Shown: positions 10,043 to 21,245, counted from the stretch's first letter. The stretch is DNA of 64,000 nt from Peromyscus leucopus (GCF_004664715.2 NC_051063.1:145355319-145419318), one strand, 5' to 3'. Notes: a model not told the origin generated them from the letters alone. A program made the numbers and translations.

Positions 10043-10395
10043 GCTTGAGCGTACGCTCCACAAGAGTTGAACCACTTTGCCTTCCCCCAGCTGTCTGCTC
10101 TCAGACTCCACAGGACAGTGTCTTTTCACATCTTTTGCTTGGTGAGAAGAGTGTGTCAAGGCAGTTGAATCTGCATCCCCTTCCTTAAACACCCTTTGTC
10201 AACTTAAGATCTCTTTGTGTTTCCTCTTGTAAAGCTGCTGTCCAAATCCTTTGCTTGCTGTTGTCTAGTTGTCTGGCTTTTCAAAGTTTCAATGCAAGAT
10301 CTCTTTACATATTATGGAAGAATGGATTGGAAATACTTATTTTTCCCATTTGTTCTTTGACTTTGCTATTGTATTTTCCTTCTCTAGGAGCTTTT
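10043..10395. other. Unique sequence
   Basis: Nothing recognised. Confidence 0.45.
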
Positions 10396-10588
10396 TGGTT
10401 TTGTTTTTTGTTTGTTTGTTTGTTTGGGTTTTTTGTTTGTTTGTTTGTTTTGAGGCAGGGTTTCTCTATGTAGCCCCGACTATTCTGGAACTGGCTCTGT
10501 AGACCAGGCTGGTCTCGACCTCAGAGATCTGCCTGCCTCTGCCTCCTGAGTTCTGGGATTAAAGGCGTGCACTGTCACCACCTGGCTA
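10396..10588 (-). mobile_element. B1 SINE, antisense, with (GTTT)n tail
   Basis: The tail complement is (GTTT)n at 10396-10450. Then 'TTTTGAGGCAGGGTTTCTCTATGTAG' to 'CACTGTCACCACCTGGCT'. Full length. Confidence 0.92.
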
Positions 10589-10721
10589 AGCTTTTGTATA
10601 TAATCACATTGATTTTTTTTATGGCTCTAGTACAGGCAAGCCATTTGTACTCCAGCGTGCTAAAGAAATGTGTCCATGTTTCCTTACAGCTTTATAGTTT
10701 CATTTTCACCTTTAACCCATC

Positions 10722-10797
10722 CCCCAGGGTATTAGACTAGGGCCTCACACATGCTAAGCAAGTGCTGTAACATTCAGTTGCATTGTCCAGTCCTCTT
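10722..10797 (-). mobile_element. ID-like SINE, antisense
   Basis: 'GGTATTAGACTAGGGCCTCACACATGCTAAGCAAGTGCTGTAAC' is the complement of an ID/tRNA-SINE head. Confidence 0.6.
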
Positions 10798-10802
10798 TTT
10801 GC

Positions 10803-10930
10803 TTTTTATTTTGAGACGAGGTCTCACTAAGTTGGCCTGACTGGTCTTGAACTTACTCTGTAGCCTGCGCAGACTTAGAACTTGGTATCCTCCTGCCTCA
10901 GGCCCTTGAGCTCCCAAGCTGGGCTTCACA
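10803..10930 (-). mobile_element. B1-like SINE, antisense, old
   Basis: 'TTATTTTGAGACGAGGTCTCAC' through 'TCCTCCTGCCTCAGGCCCTTGAGC'. Diverged B1. Confidence 0.7.
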
Positions 10931-10947
10931 TTTCAATTCCAATGTAG

Positions 10948-11100
10948 GACTGGCGAGATGGCTCAGCATCTGGAGGCACCGGCTGCCAAGCCTGAGCACC
11001 CGAGTTCAATCCCCGGGACCCACGTGGCGGAAGGAGAGGCCCCACTCCTAGAAGTTGTCCTCTGACCTCCACGTGTGTTCACAATACAAAAAATTAACTT
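10948..11100 (+). mobile_element. B2/B3A-type SINE
   Basis: 'GGACTGGCGAGATGGCTCAGCATCTGG' (A box), 'CGAGTTCAATCCCCGGGACCCACGTGG' (B box) and 'AAGTTGTCCTCTGACCTCCACGTG' tail. Nearly full length. Confidence 0.88.
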
Positions 11101-11329
11101 CTCAAATTTAAGAAATTCTGATGCACCTGAAGCTTATTTCCATATACATTTCCAAGTGAGAATTAGCTCTCACTTATTCTGATGTTCACCCATTTATTCC
11201 AGTAGTACTCACTGTCACTTGGAACTGGCTCAGTCACCAGCAGGGCAGCAAAGCTCTCCTTCCATTACTCTCTTTCTCACGTGCTTCCCACGAGGCATGG
11301 AATTGACATGAGACTGGCACTGTGCATCC
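11101..11329. other. Unique sequence
   Basis: Nothing recognised. Confidence 0.45.
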
Positions 11330-11682
11330 TAGTTACTTTTCAATCACTGTGACCAAGGCAACATATAGAAGGAAGAGTTTATCTGGGGCTTACCGTGAGA
11401 GATGGTTTGTCTATGACCACCATGGCAGGGAGCATGGCAGCAGGCAGGCAGGCATGGCGCTGGAGCCGTAACTGAGAGCTCACGTCTTGAGACACAACCA
11501 TGAGGCAGAGACAGCTAACTGGGAACAGCATGGGCCTCTGAAAGCTCAAAGCCCACCACCAGAGTCACACCTCCTCCGACAAGGCCGCTCCCTCCGATCC
11601 TTCCTAAACAGTTCCACCAACTGCAGACCAAGCATGCACACATGGGCCAGAGAGCCACTCCCATTCAAACCACCCTACGATT
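11330..11682 (+). mobile_element. Rodent dispersed repeat, second copy of the 9612 family
   Basis: 'GTTACTTTTCAATCACTGTGACCAAGGCAAC' at the left, then 'GTCACACCTCCTCCGACAAGGCCGC', 'AACAGTTCCACCAACTGCAGACC' and 'CCACTCCCATTCAAACCACC' at the right. The 110-residue frame at 11487 translates this repeat and is not a gene. Confidence 0.7.
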
Positions 11683-12392
11683 TTCTTCCCTTCTTGGCCC
11701 CGCCCCCTGCACAAACAGCCAAAAGAAACATTTTTCTTTGCACATCACCTGGTCTCCAAGATTTTGTTATAGCAGCAGAAAATGGGACAGAACAGTTAGC
11801 TACTTCCTCGCTACGGTAATTATTAAGCTGTGAAATATGTTTCGTCGGAAGGATTGGCTCCATCTCCCTGAACCTCCCACCCTGCTTTCCTGCCCAGTCT
11901 TGCTTACTTTGCCCGGATAAATATTACAGCTTGCCTAACGGCAAGAACAGAGAGCGCCTCTTCCTTGACCTGCTCATCTCTCCATTACAGCTCTCCACAG
12001 AGTGGAGCTATTTCTTCACTCTTCATCCCCTTTTCCCACAGCCAGACGCATTCTAGAGCCAGATCTATCTATACCAACTCTCCCCGACCTTCGCTGCCAC
12101 ATGACCATATTCCTGAACTCCTACAAAGACAGACTTGTCCCTGCTGGGTTCTCCGAGTCCCCTCTATCTCCTTCTCAGCCTTGAGGGCAAACAAGGACCC
12201 CTGCTTTGCTGTTACAAGTACAGGGTGATCAAGCACAGCTGACAGCGGACAGCGTGGGCAGTAGGGGTGAAAAAAAAAGCCCAGGGTGGAGATGCAGGAG
12301 TTGGGGTCCAGGGAAAAGAGGATGAGAGCTGAACAATAGCATCCATCCTTCGGCTAGCTGCTTGGGAGAAGGATGCCAATGAAACACCCATG
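11683..12392. other. Unique sequence
   Basis: No gene or repeat recognised. Confidence 0.45.
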
Positions 12393-12398
12393 AGGGAG
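12393..12398. repeat. Target-site duplication, left copy (AGGGAG)
   Basis: Perfect 6-bp repeat of 12885-12890, immediately before the LTR. Confidence 0.88.
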
Positions 12399-12884
12399 TG
12401 TGGTGATAGTGTATTCCCCAAAATGTTGTGCACCCCAATAAACTTATCCGGGGTCAGAGAACAGAACAGCTACTAGATAGACATAGAGGCCAGAAAATGG
12501 TGGCACACACACCTTTAATTCTAGCATTCCAAAGGCAGAGATCTGCCTGGATCTCTGTGAGTTCAAAGCCACACTGGAAACAGCCAGGCGTGGTGACACA
12601 TGCCTTTAATCTCAGGAAATGATGGCAGGAAGCAGAATGGTATATAAGGTGTGAGGACCAGGAACTAGCCTGGTTAAGCTTTTAGGCTTTTGAGCAGCAG
12701 CTCAGCTGAGATTCATTCTGGATGAGGACTAAGAGGCATCCAGACTGAGGAAACAGGATCAACTGAGGAATAGCAAGGTGAGGTAGCTGTGGCTTGTTCT
12801 GCTTCTCTGATCTTTCAGCGTTCACCCCAATACCTGGTTCCAGGTTTGTTTTTATTAATAAGACCCACTAAGATTTGTGCTACA
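12399..12884 (+). mobile_element. Solo LTR, class II ERV type, with embedded B1-like sequence
   Basis: A 486-bp element starts TGTGGTGATAG, ends GTGCTACA and is flanked by perfect AGGGAG duplications, as expected for class II (ERVK-like) elements. A TATA-like TATATAAGG lies at 12641-12649, about 240 bases from the right end, consistent with U3 followed by R-U5. Two stretches are B1-like: 12494-12577 ('ATGGTGGCACACAC...CACACTGG') and 12581-12616 ('CAGCCAGGCGTGGTGACACATG'). No internal retroviral region remains. The 147-residue frame beginning at 12789 runs out of this LTR and is not a gene. Confidence 0.85.
12641..12649 (+). promoter_or_regulatory. TATA-like box in the LTR
   Basis: TATATAAGG in the plus orientation of the LTR; probable U3 promoter element. 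Present activity cannot be judged. Confidence 0.5.
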
Positions 12885-12890
12885 AGGGAG
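12885..12890. repeat. Target-site duplication, right copy (AGGGAG)
   Basis: Perfect match to 12393-12398. Confidence 0.88.
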
Positions 12891-15175
12891 CTTTGGACTT
12901 GTGTCCTGGAGGGAGTCAGACCCAGAAAAGAGAATGAGAAACATGAGGCTCTGGTTTGGTTTGCATTTCAGATCATCAATGTTACACGTGTTCTGCCTGA
13001 TCTCTTTCTTCTTACAGGGGCTGGGAAGTCCCCATGTCCTTTCCATGTCGCCAGTGACCTTCCCCTTCACTACAATGAGGATAATATATGTAACACAGAA
13101 GGTGCTTTGAAAACCTTAAATGGCCAAACGTGTGGGAGAGACTCACTACCAGCTTCCTGTGGCCACATGAATCTTTTACAGCTAAGTTATTTCAAGAGGT
13201 GCCCTGCTTTGTCTTTTTCAGATGTTCACTAGGATCTCTCGATAAGGTGACCCTAAACAGGATGGTCACTGAGAGCCCAAGCAAAACACACTTGATGACA
13301 GAGGGGTTTTGGTTTCGTGTGCGTAGGCTCTGTCTTGGCAAGCCTATTTTCATAAGCCCTGGCAGGCAGGGGCTGGTTATCCTCAGCTCTCCATCTCCCG
13401 AAACCACCTCGATGCTGACGCTAGGGAAGGGCTCAGAGAATCATTCCTTTACGTGATCTATCTATGACAACTCACTTGGGGCAGGTGGCTTCTTGACTCT
13501 GGAGAAAACCCGTCAACAATCCTATGGAAGAGAATCCACGTGGTCTGTTAGCTGCTGCCTTTGTTCACAAACCTTTGCTTAAAAACATGTCCTGAGCCCG
13601 AAGCTATGAATTAGCTCATGCTCTGGCATATTCTCAGATGCCTGTGATGTCACCTCCACCTGACTGACAGTGCCGTCTTCCCCTTGGAGATCTGGCCACC
13701 TTTCTCTGCCTCCTTTCAATCCTGTTTACAGAATTGAGGAGTACTTGCATTCTTTCTGCCCTGCTAAAAATACTTGGCCAAGTGCCAGCTTCAGAACAGC
13801 CAGACCAGACAGGGATGGCCAGGCCCCAGTAACCTGAGGCAGGAACTTCCCAGTCATGGATGGAGACCTGTGGATCTGCATCTGTACCTGAGAGAACATC
13901 ACACACGGTCTCATGGCTTCAGTGGTCTACCAGCCCTGTGCCCACAGGTAGGTCTGTCCATCCAGGCAATTGGAGGGGGTACGTGAGGGCTGAGCAGGGT
14001 GGCCATCTGGTTTTCTGTTTTCTCTTTCAGGCAAGAAGCTACAGAACTGACATTAGTGTAGGGCATGGGAATCCCACTACCCTGGGAGCCTCAGATAAAG
14101 TAAACCAAAACATTTCATTAACATTCATTTCCTTTTCTCACATCTCACTGAAAACAGAAAAATATTTCAACCTTGGTACAGCCACTGAATTATTCATCTG
14201 AAAATTAAAAACATAAAAACAAAATAAAACTTGGAGGCAGTGCAGACTGGATGCCCCTGCTCTTTGCTCCTTACCTCTTCTCTCTTCCTGGAAGTGAGGC
14301 TACAGACCAAGGAAAGCATGCTCCCTTGCATCTCTTCATAAGAACAGCCTGAACACCCAACATGGCCGCCAGGCCCCAGAGTGCACGTGTTACCGTAAAC
14401 CTTGGACCTGCAGAACTCAGTAGGGACCTGGGAGCTCAGCCTGGAGTACACCCAGGAGACACAACCCCCAGCCCAAGGTGGAAACTTCTCATGGCTCCCT
14501 GAAGTAGAGCTAGCCAGAAAGGAAGCCTATGGCCTGCGGTTTGTCCCCCATGGCTGGGGAGAACTCTTGGACAAGCCGCCTCCACCTTCTGCTCTCACTA
14601 AACCCTGGAGGTGAAAGACAGTGTCACAAGCCCAAAGTGTCCCCTTTGTTCCACACCCGGAGCAGCGCATGGGGCATTTGGTGGCTGTCTCTGGAAGTCC
14701 CTTCTTGGGTTATTTATCTAGGACGCGTCTCCCAGTTCAAAGCTGCAATCGATGCTCATGTAACTAGAAAGTGTTTGTGTCACAGTCTAGGGACGGAGAT
14801 GCTTGTCCTGCCCCAATACTAAGCTCCCCAGATCTGCTGCTCCATCAGCATGTGGCCCTTGTCTCCTTTTCCTCAGCACCCCTGGGTGACCTTCCTCCCC
14901 GCTCCCATGCCTTTCCATCAGTACGGGTTTTTTTCCCCTACTCAGTGACTGAGTTTTGTGAGCGAGCTCGGAATTCTTGGGATATTTAAGGAAGTAAATC
15001 TTTGATAACACAGCTGCATGGAAAGCCTGGGGCACACGACATTTGCACCATGGCTCAAATGGCTCAGGACCTTTTTCAACGGACTTCCTTTCTAGATATG
15101 GTCAGTCTCCTTGCATGTGCCTTTCCATTCCGGGTTCCCGGGTTTCTCCCGCATGAAACTCACTTATCTGGTAGA
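12891..15175. other. Unique sequence, SINE-free
   Basis: About 2.3 kb with no lineage-specific repeat. Several 60-115 residue frames on both strands were read; none looks like a known protein or is bounded by clear splice sites in the same frame. An unseen noncoding exon cannot be excluded. Confidence 0.45.
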
Positions 15176-15518
15176 GTAGTTAACTTTTTCTCGTCGCTGT
15201 GGCCAAACACCCGACAAGAAACAACTTAAAGGAAACACCAGTGGTTTGTTTTGGTTCGGCTCACAGTTTGAGGCTCCAGTCCACCAAAGCAGGGAAGTGG
15301 TTCAGTAAGAGAGGCTCTGGCTGACAGAAGGAGCGTGGCGTGGGGGCGCTGTTCAGGTTGAATTCATACTCAGGAGTTAGAGATGAACGCCCACATTCAG
15401 GTCTTCCTTGATCAGTTTATCCTCTCCAGAAATACCCTTACAGACACATCCAGAGGTGTGTCTCCCAGGTGATTCTAAATCCAGTCAAGTGGACAATCGA
15501 AATTAACCATCACATTTC
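15176..15518 (+). mobile_element. Rodent dispersed repeat, related family
   Basis: 'TTTTTCTCGTCGCTGTGGCCAAACACCCGACAAGAAACAACTTAAAGGAAACA' in pieces at the left, 'GTGTCTCCCAGGTGATTCTAAATCCAGTCAAGTGGACAATC' at the right. Same layout as the copy split at 59395-60125. Confidence 0.65.
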
Positions 15519-15745
15519 TGCTGCTGGAGAAAGCATGTTGTAGATAACGGCTGAGGCGTCTTGCATTTCAGATACCTTGGAAGTTCTGAGAAGGATTGCT
15601 GACAGCCCACCTCTGCTTTGGTTCTGGCAAAGTCGTTGGCTGTCAGTACTCCATTCAGAAGCTGCTCAACCCCATTCCATTCTGTGGCACAAATAAAGGC
15701 CCAGGAGGAGGTGAAAGACTGCCTTCCACTGAAATGTCGCTTGTC

Positions 15746-15748
<3 letters not shown>
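15519..15748. other. Unique sequence
   Basis: Nothing recognised. Confidence 0.4.

Positions 15749-15749
<1 letters not shown>

Positions 15750-15779
<30 letters not shown>
15750..15779. repeat. (TG)15 microsatellite
   Basis: Uninterrupted TG units. No SINE tail is obvious beside this one, unlike most others in the window. Confidence 0.92.
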
Positions 15780-15781
<2 letters not shown>

Positions 15782-16034
15782 TCGTCTTACAGTGGAGGTG
15801 TGGTCCTTGAGTGCGGTGGCCCATCCCAGGTGTGTCGAAGGCAGTACTTGGAGTCTTTAAGGGAAAGAGGACCAGGGAGGCAGGGCCATGGCAGATGGAT
15901 ACAGCAGGCGTCAGTAGAACGAGCTGGGAAGAGGAAACGTTAACATGGGGATGGGGCTGAAGGCTGGGACCAACTGAGAAAATCCCAGCCTGGTCAACCA
16001 GGACAAAGTTATTCTCCGGTGAGCTGAGACCAGG
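15780..16034. other. Unique sequence
   Basis: Nothing recognised. Confidence 0.4.
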
Positions 16035-16154
16035 CAAGCTATATTGGTTTCCTGGGACCGTGGAAGCAAAAGGCTGTGAGCTGCGTCTCACACAACAGAT
16101 GTTCATTGTCTTGCTGTTCTGAAGCCTGAGTTGTTTTGTTGTTGTTGTTGTTGT
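16035..16154. mobile_element. Ancient interspersed repeat, left part
   Basis: 'GGTTTCCTGGGACCGTGGAAGCAAAAGGC...CAGATGTTCATTGTCTTGCTGTTCTGAAG' recalls a widespread old mammalian repeat that starts 'gtttcctagggctgctgtaac'. Its right part appears at 16810-16955. Rodent SINEs lie between. Confidence 0.45.
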
Positions 16155-16336
16155 TTTTATTTCTATTTTACGTGCATCGGTGTTTTGCCTGCATGCATGT
16201 CTGTGTGAGGGTGTTGCATACTCTGGAACGGGAATTACAGACAATTGTGAGCTGCCATGTGGGTGCTGGGAACTGAACTGGGGTCCTCCGGGAGGGCAGC
16301 CAGTGCTCTTAACTGTTGAACCATTCTCCAGCTCCT
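16155..16336 (-). mobile_element. B3 SINE, antisense
   Basis: 'TTACGTGCATCGGTGTTTTGCCTGCATGCATGTCTGTGTGAGGG' through 'GCTGGGAACTGAACTGGGGTCC' and 'ACTGTTGAACCATTCTCCAGC'. Full length. Confidence 0.92.
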
Positions 16337-16415
16337 CCTGAGATTAAACATTGGTAATGTTGGTTACTTCTGAGAGCAATGAAAGCCTCTGTGTTTCAGG
16401 GTCCTCATTTCCTCT

Positions 16416-16419
<4 letters not shown>

Positions 16420-16465
<46 letters not shown>
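16420..16465. repeat. (GT)23 microsatellite at a SINE tail
   Basis: Perfect GT array directly left of an antisense long SINE. Confidence 0.92.
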
Positions 16466-16468
<3 letters not shown>

Positions 16469-16802
16469 GCAGAGTATATTTGTTCATGTGTGCACACATG
16501 TGCGTGTGGGTATATGTACATGTGCATCTATGCTCATATAGAGGCCAAAGTTCGATGATGTCGGATCTTTTCACCAATCCTTTTAACCCTTTCTTTTTCA
16601 GATATGGTCTCTCACTGATCCTGGATGTCTCTATGTCAGCTAGATTAGATGGCTTGAAAGCCCTGGGATCTGCCAGTCTTTACCAGTGCCAGGGGTTACA
16701 GATGCATGCTGCCATACCTGGCTTTTATGTAGGTGCTAGGAATCCAGAGCTGGGTCCTCTTGTCTGCACAACTATCAGTTGCCAGTTGAACTGTCCCCCC
16801 AG
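16466..16802 (-). mobile_element. Long B2-headed SINE, antisense
   Basis: Contains 'TAGAGGCCAAAGTTCGATG', 'GATATGGTCTCTCACTGATCCTGGATG', 'TTACAGATGCATGCTGCCATACCTGGCTTTTATGTAGGTGCTAGG'. Old copy whose head is decayed. Confidence 0.7.
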
Positions 16803-16809
16803 GCCCCAC

Positions 16810-16955
16810 ACTTCCCTTTTATAGGACATCATTCATACTGCAGTGGGAACTACCCAGTGTGACCTCCTGCCGTCATCTGGAGTGACCCTTATTGCCAAAT
16901 GACATTACCCTGGTAGGCACTAGGGTTAAGATGTCAACATCTGCGCTGGGTTGAG
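16810..16955. mobile_element. Ancient interspersed repeat, right part
   Basis: 'AGTGTGACCTCCTGCCGTCATCTGG...CTTATTGCCAAATGACATTACC...AGGGTTAAGATGTCAACAT' matches the pattern 'gtgacctcatctt...tatttccaaataaggtcacattct...ggttaggacttcaacat' of an old mammalian repeat. Pairs with 16035-16154. Confidence 0.45.
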
Positions 16956-17595
16956 AAGACAAAAATCACACCATAACATCAAGTCTTAAGGGGAGGGGGG
17001 CAAGGCCTGGGCAGACAGCTAGGAGCGGAGCCTGGGTGGGAATGGAACCCAGGGAAGTGATATGGAAGCTGAGTGTCTTCATGGGTCAAAGAATAAAGGA
17101 AAGAAGAGGAAGTAGCTGAGGCATGGGTGAAGACAGACTTCCTGCCTAATGCTTTGGAAGGACTTGGGGGAATAAGGACCATGGTAGGAGCCTTATCTTT
17201 AGTCTTGGGGGTGGTTCATATCCCTGCACAATTCCTGACAGATGACACGTATTTGGAACTGAGGCATTCAAGCCATATGAAAGTAGTACCCAACACTGTG
17301 GTTTCTAGGATACTCCTATTGGGGTTCCCTGAAGACATAAGCAAAAGGATGATGGGATGGTAAGCTGTCTCCACAGTTCTAGTTAAAACTGTCTCAGACA
17401 CCAGTCCTGTCTTCTAAAGCAGAAGGTGTTGCCCACTAATCAGGAACTTAGTAGCTGTGAAAAGGGAGTCCTATCTAGGCTGATGGTGACTGTGGTAAAA
17501 ACCACTGATTATTCCAAATATCGATTTTATTTTCCCATGAGAAGTAAAGGAAGTTCTGATTTCTAGGCAAACATATAAATCTTCCCTAGGGGAAA
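16956..17595. other. Unique sequence
   Basis: Nothing recognised. Confidence 0.45.
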
Positions 17596-17725
17596 AAAAT
17601 CAAGACTACATTTCACAGCCTCCTTTGCAGCTATGTGTAGTCATGTGACTAAGTTTAGACCAATAAGAAAAAAGTAGAAGCTTCTGCTTTGGTAAAACTT
17701 CCATTCCAAGGAGCCCTTCCTTTTC
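17596..17725 (+). mobile_element. Ancient mammalian repeat, family not assigned
   Basis: 'GACTACATTTCACAGCCTCCTTTGCAGCTATGTGTAGTCATGTGACTAAGTTTAGACCAATAAGA' in pieces matches a repeat common to placental genomes ('ctacatttcccagcctcccttgcagctaggtg'). Confidence 0.55.
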
Positions 17726-17744
17726 CATTCCTTCTCCCTGGCCT

Positions 17745-17895
17745 CTTCTTCCCATTGTTGTCTATTACTGAGCCCTTAATATAAGCCAGGCACCCCTCTA
17801 GGTAGCCCACTCTTCGTTTCTTGAAATGAAACAGTATGAAACAAGTGCTCTTACGATCGCCTCTCTACAGGTGAGAAGGCTAAGGCACACTTGAC
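17745..17895 (+). mobile_element. MIR fragment
   Basis: 'TATTACTGAGCCCTTAATATAAGCCAGGCACCCCTCTAGG' and 'CTACAGGTGAGAAGGCTAAGGCAC' fit the MIR core order. Confidence 0.6.
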
Positions 17896-18515
17896 ACTTG
17901 ATGTATGCCCTTATTTCTGTTTTGTTGTTGTTGTTTGTTTTTCCTGCCTCAGTCTGACTGCCCATGGAGAGTAACTAACTACCAAGGGGGTCATGATTTG
18001 TACCCAGGATGTAGTTCAGTGGTTCTTCCATTTTCTAGTACTAGATCCTGGAGCAAATTTTGAGGGCAACTCATCACTGAGCTACAAGGGTCCTGGGTTC
18101 CTAAAGCTACTTGCTCTTCTTCATGATTCGTAGCTCAGAAGTGATAGATTCCACTCGTGGATGTGGACCTTTGGAATCAACGCTCCTTCCCTGTTGGTCT
18201 TACACATCCAGCCACAGGCAGAGGACCTTAAGACTTTCAAGGTTGGTGAAATTCTAATGCAGGTCACTGAAGCCTTGAATACACTTCTTTAGGTGATTTA
18301 TTTAACAAGTATTATAGAACTTCGTGGAGATGGCACCCACTAAGGAAGAGCCCTTACAGTGGACTCATAATTGGGAGGAGCAATGATCACTGTTTTGTTA
18401 AGACATTAACATTTTCAGGTTTGCTTATCACTACACATAAGATTGACCCCAACTGAAATATTCCTCAAGACCACTGTGAGACAAATTGGCTGCACTAATC
18501 TTGAAGAACCATGTT
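17896..18515. other. Unique sequence
   Basis: Nothing recognised apart from a (GTT)n stretch near 17922-17940. Confidence 0.4.
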
Positions 18516-18516
18516 G

Positions 18517-18600
18517 GAGGCCTGGGGTTATTGCTCAGTGAGACCACTTGCCAAGCGCCAAGTCTCTGTTCAACCCCTAGTACCGGAAAGACACCATTCT
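18517..18600 (+). mobile_element. ID-like SINE
   Basis: 'GGCCTGGGGTTATTGCTCAGTGAGACCACTTGCC...CTGTTCAACCCCTAGTACCGG' is a decayed ID element. Confidence 0.6.
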
Positions 18601-18754
18601 AAAAAGTCCATATCGGGATGCTCACGAGAAACAAGCCATGCTTCTTACTTCCATCTGTTATTTCTACAATCTATCTAATTCCTGTTTGTTGTCTGAGGTT
18701 TCCTTCTATACAAGACAAACTTTCCCTTTTGCATTTCTCATTTCTTCCTATGTG

Positions 18755-19108
18755 CACACACGTGTGTGTTTGTGGTGGATGCATGTGTTCATATGTGTGC
18801 AGGTTCATTCACCTGTTCAGGTGCATGTGGAGGCCAGAGGTAGATATTGATATATGTTCCTCAATTGCTCCCCCATTTTTTGTTAAAGACCAGGTCTCTC
18901 TCTGAACCTGGAATATACTGGTTTTGGCTAAACTGGCTGGCCAGAAAGGCCCAGAAATCCACCTGTCTCAGTGGATTTCTACTTCCCCCAGTGCTGGGGT
19001 TACAAGTCTACACCTCCACATCCTTAAAAACACAACACAACACAAACGTGGGGGCTGGAGATCACAACTCAGGTCTTTATCCACTGAGCCATCTCCCCAG
19101 TCCAAGTA
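18755..19108 (-). mobile_element. Long B2-headed SINE, antisense
   Basis: 'GTGGAGGCCAGAGGTAG', 'AAGACCAGGTCTCTCTCTGAACCTGG', 'GCTAAACTGGCTGGCCAG' and the head complement 'TTTATCCACTGAGCCATCTCCCCAG' appear in order. Confidence 0.82.
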
Positions 19109-19111
19109 CAA

Positions 19112-19310
19112 TCCTTTTTAAAAATTTATTTTTATTTTATGTGCATTGGTGTTTTGCCTGCATGTATGTCTGTGTGAGGGTGTTGGGTCCCCCAGAACTG
19201 GAGTTACAGACAGTTGTGAACTGCCATGTGGGTGCTGGGAACTGAACCCGGCTCCTCTAGAAGAGCAGCCACTGCTCCTAAATGCTGAGCCGTTTCTCAA
19301 GCCCCCTGCA
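19112..19310 (-). mobile_element. B3 SINE, antisense
   Basis: 'ATTTATTTTTATTTTATGTGCATTGGTGTTTTGCCTGCATG' to 'AATGCTGAGCCGTTTCTCAAGCCCC'. It lies tail-to-head beside the long SINE. Confidence 0.93.
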
Positions 19311-20049
19311 AATCTAATCTTAACAGAACAACTAATGATTGCCTCCATCCCTGTTGACGAATCCTTGATTTTACCTTATGCCTCTGTATTCTTCAGTGTG
19401 CATCTGATTTTTAAACTCTGCGTTTCCAAACATAAAATCTTAGCTTTGCGTGCTTCAACCGTGGAGTCCCCAGAATACCACTTCCTTCAAGAATGCTGTT
19501 TGAAGCCTCAAGTCCCAGTGACTTCACATCACCCGCCCTTCTGCTCCAAAGGCCTGGCCACCCTGACGTGCAAAAATCCACACTGACCTGACAGATGACT
19601 CAATTAGTGGGTGGCAAATCCATTCTATGGTTATTGCAACAGCCCTTTCAGGGTGTGGTCTTCCCAGGCAAGAATTCAAAATTCTGGTTTCTGTGCCGTC
19701 TTAAAACTCTACTTGGCACATTGGAATTACAGAACAAAGCTCAGCTCAAGGACTCCTTGACCAAGGCTTAAATCTTCCATAGAGCCAAAAGCTGGTTCTG
19801 CTGATGGGAAAAGCTGTGGCACTTGATAACTCAATGTTGCTTCTTCCATGTTGAAAAAAAAAAATATCACCCTTCCTTCAGCCTTCAATGAGTAGACCTC
19901 AACTCTGGAGAAATCTTGCCTTTCCCATTGTGGGAATAAACGCTCACAGCTCTAGCAGTCTCCAGGAAGCAATCGTCATGGAACCTGGAAAGGGGTCAGG
20001 ATATCAAACAATGGAGATGGCTGAAGAGAGAACAGGATGAAGGTAGACA
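19311..20049. other. Unique sequence
   Basis: The 146-residue frame at 19146 starts inside the B3 copy and continues into unique DNA; it is not a convincing gene. Confidence 0.45.
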
Positions 20050-20175
20050 CCAGAGAACCAGCTGGGGTCCCTACTCTGCCCAAAACTAACTTTGGTCTTT
20101 TCTAAGTCCCACCCCCTCTCCTGGTGCTCAGTTTCTACGTTTGAAAAATGAGGCATATTCCTACTTTATGGGGGC
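20050..20175 (-). mobile_element. MIR fragment, antisense
   Basis: 'GTGCTCAGTTTCTACGTTTGAAAAATGAGGCATATTCCTACTTTATGGGG' is the complement of the MIR 'ccattttacagatgaggaaactgag' region. Confidence 0.6.
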
Positions 20176-21069
20176 CAGGCATATTGAATGTGCTTCCTGG
20201 GAAAGTAATTACAGTTCTGTCCATCTTGATAGACAGAAGTGGTTGCTCTTCGTTCTCCTTCTCCTTCTGGAGTGCTGGGCTTAGTGAGAATCCCAACCTT
20301 GCCACCATGTGAGGAGAATGACGTGTTTGAATAGTTGAACTGTTCGGTGTTGCTTCGTGGTTCTTCCACAGTTCTTACCAGAGGAGCTGGCAGTGGCTCT
20401 GTGGGGAGACTCTGGGGACTCAGAGGATGTGTGAGGCGGAAAGCAGAGCCCAAAGCGGAGAAGGACCTTCCCAGGTGTGACCGACCTTTTGACATTGTGA
20501 CATGGTCCTGCCATCTACAATGATTGCCTCAAGAACAGTGTGCTCTAGTTTGTTGTTGGTGGTGGTGTTAAACAAAACAAAAATTCCCATAATGCTCTAT
20601 GTAGGTTTATGCTTTGTGTTAGGCTACATTCACAGCTCTCCGGGGGTGTGCGTGGCCTGCAGGTTAGACATACCCTAGGCCTTAAACTATTATTATTAGA
20701 GGAAGGTGTTGCTTGGCTTATCCTGTCTCTGCTTATACACTGAAAGCCCCTTGACATTTGAATGCATGTCTCTATTAGTAGCAAACTTCCTTTGCTGTTA
20801 AACTTAGTTCTTGAAGTGTCATTCTGTTCCCAAGGAGGCATGACAGATGACAAGGTGTGGCCGGTTTCTGAATAGGCCAGCCTTCAGCCGGCTGTTTGTT
20901 CAGCCTCCAAAGGGCGGGAATGATCTCTAGAGTGGTGCACGTCTGAAGCGTTTGGTCTGGCTGGTGCAGCTAAAGATCTCACTGTCATTATTGTCATCCC
21001 TTGCCCACCTAGACTCTAGATCCAGGGTGCAACATCTGTTTTCAAATGTTTATCTTGAGTTGTTCATCT
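20176..21069. other. Unique sequence
   Basis: No repeat or gene recognised. Confidence 0.45.
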
Positions 21070-21203
21070 TACTTTATTTTGTGTGTCTGTGTCGTGTGTT
21101 GGTGTATACATGTATATGCACATATGTGTTTACAGGTGCAAGGGCCTGTATGTGTAGGGTCAGAGGTCAACACTAGACGTCTTCCCTAGTCACTCTGTCT
21201 TAC

Positions 21204-21245
<42 letters not shown>

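Noticed and set aside
13860..14201. 113-codon open frame in SINE-free DNA
   Set aside because: No domain and no supporting splice sites; the length is expected by chance over 64 kb.
15666..16244. 192-codon minus-strand open frame
   Set aside because: It runs through a CA array, unique sequence and a B3 SINE; composition reflects repeats.
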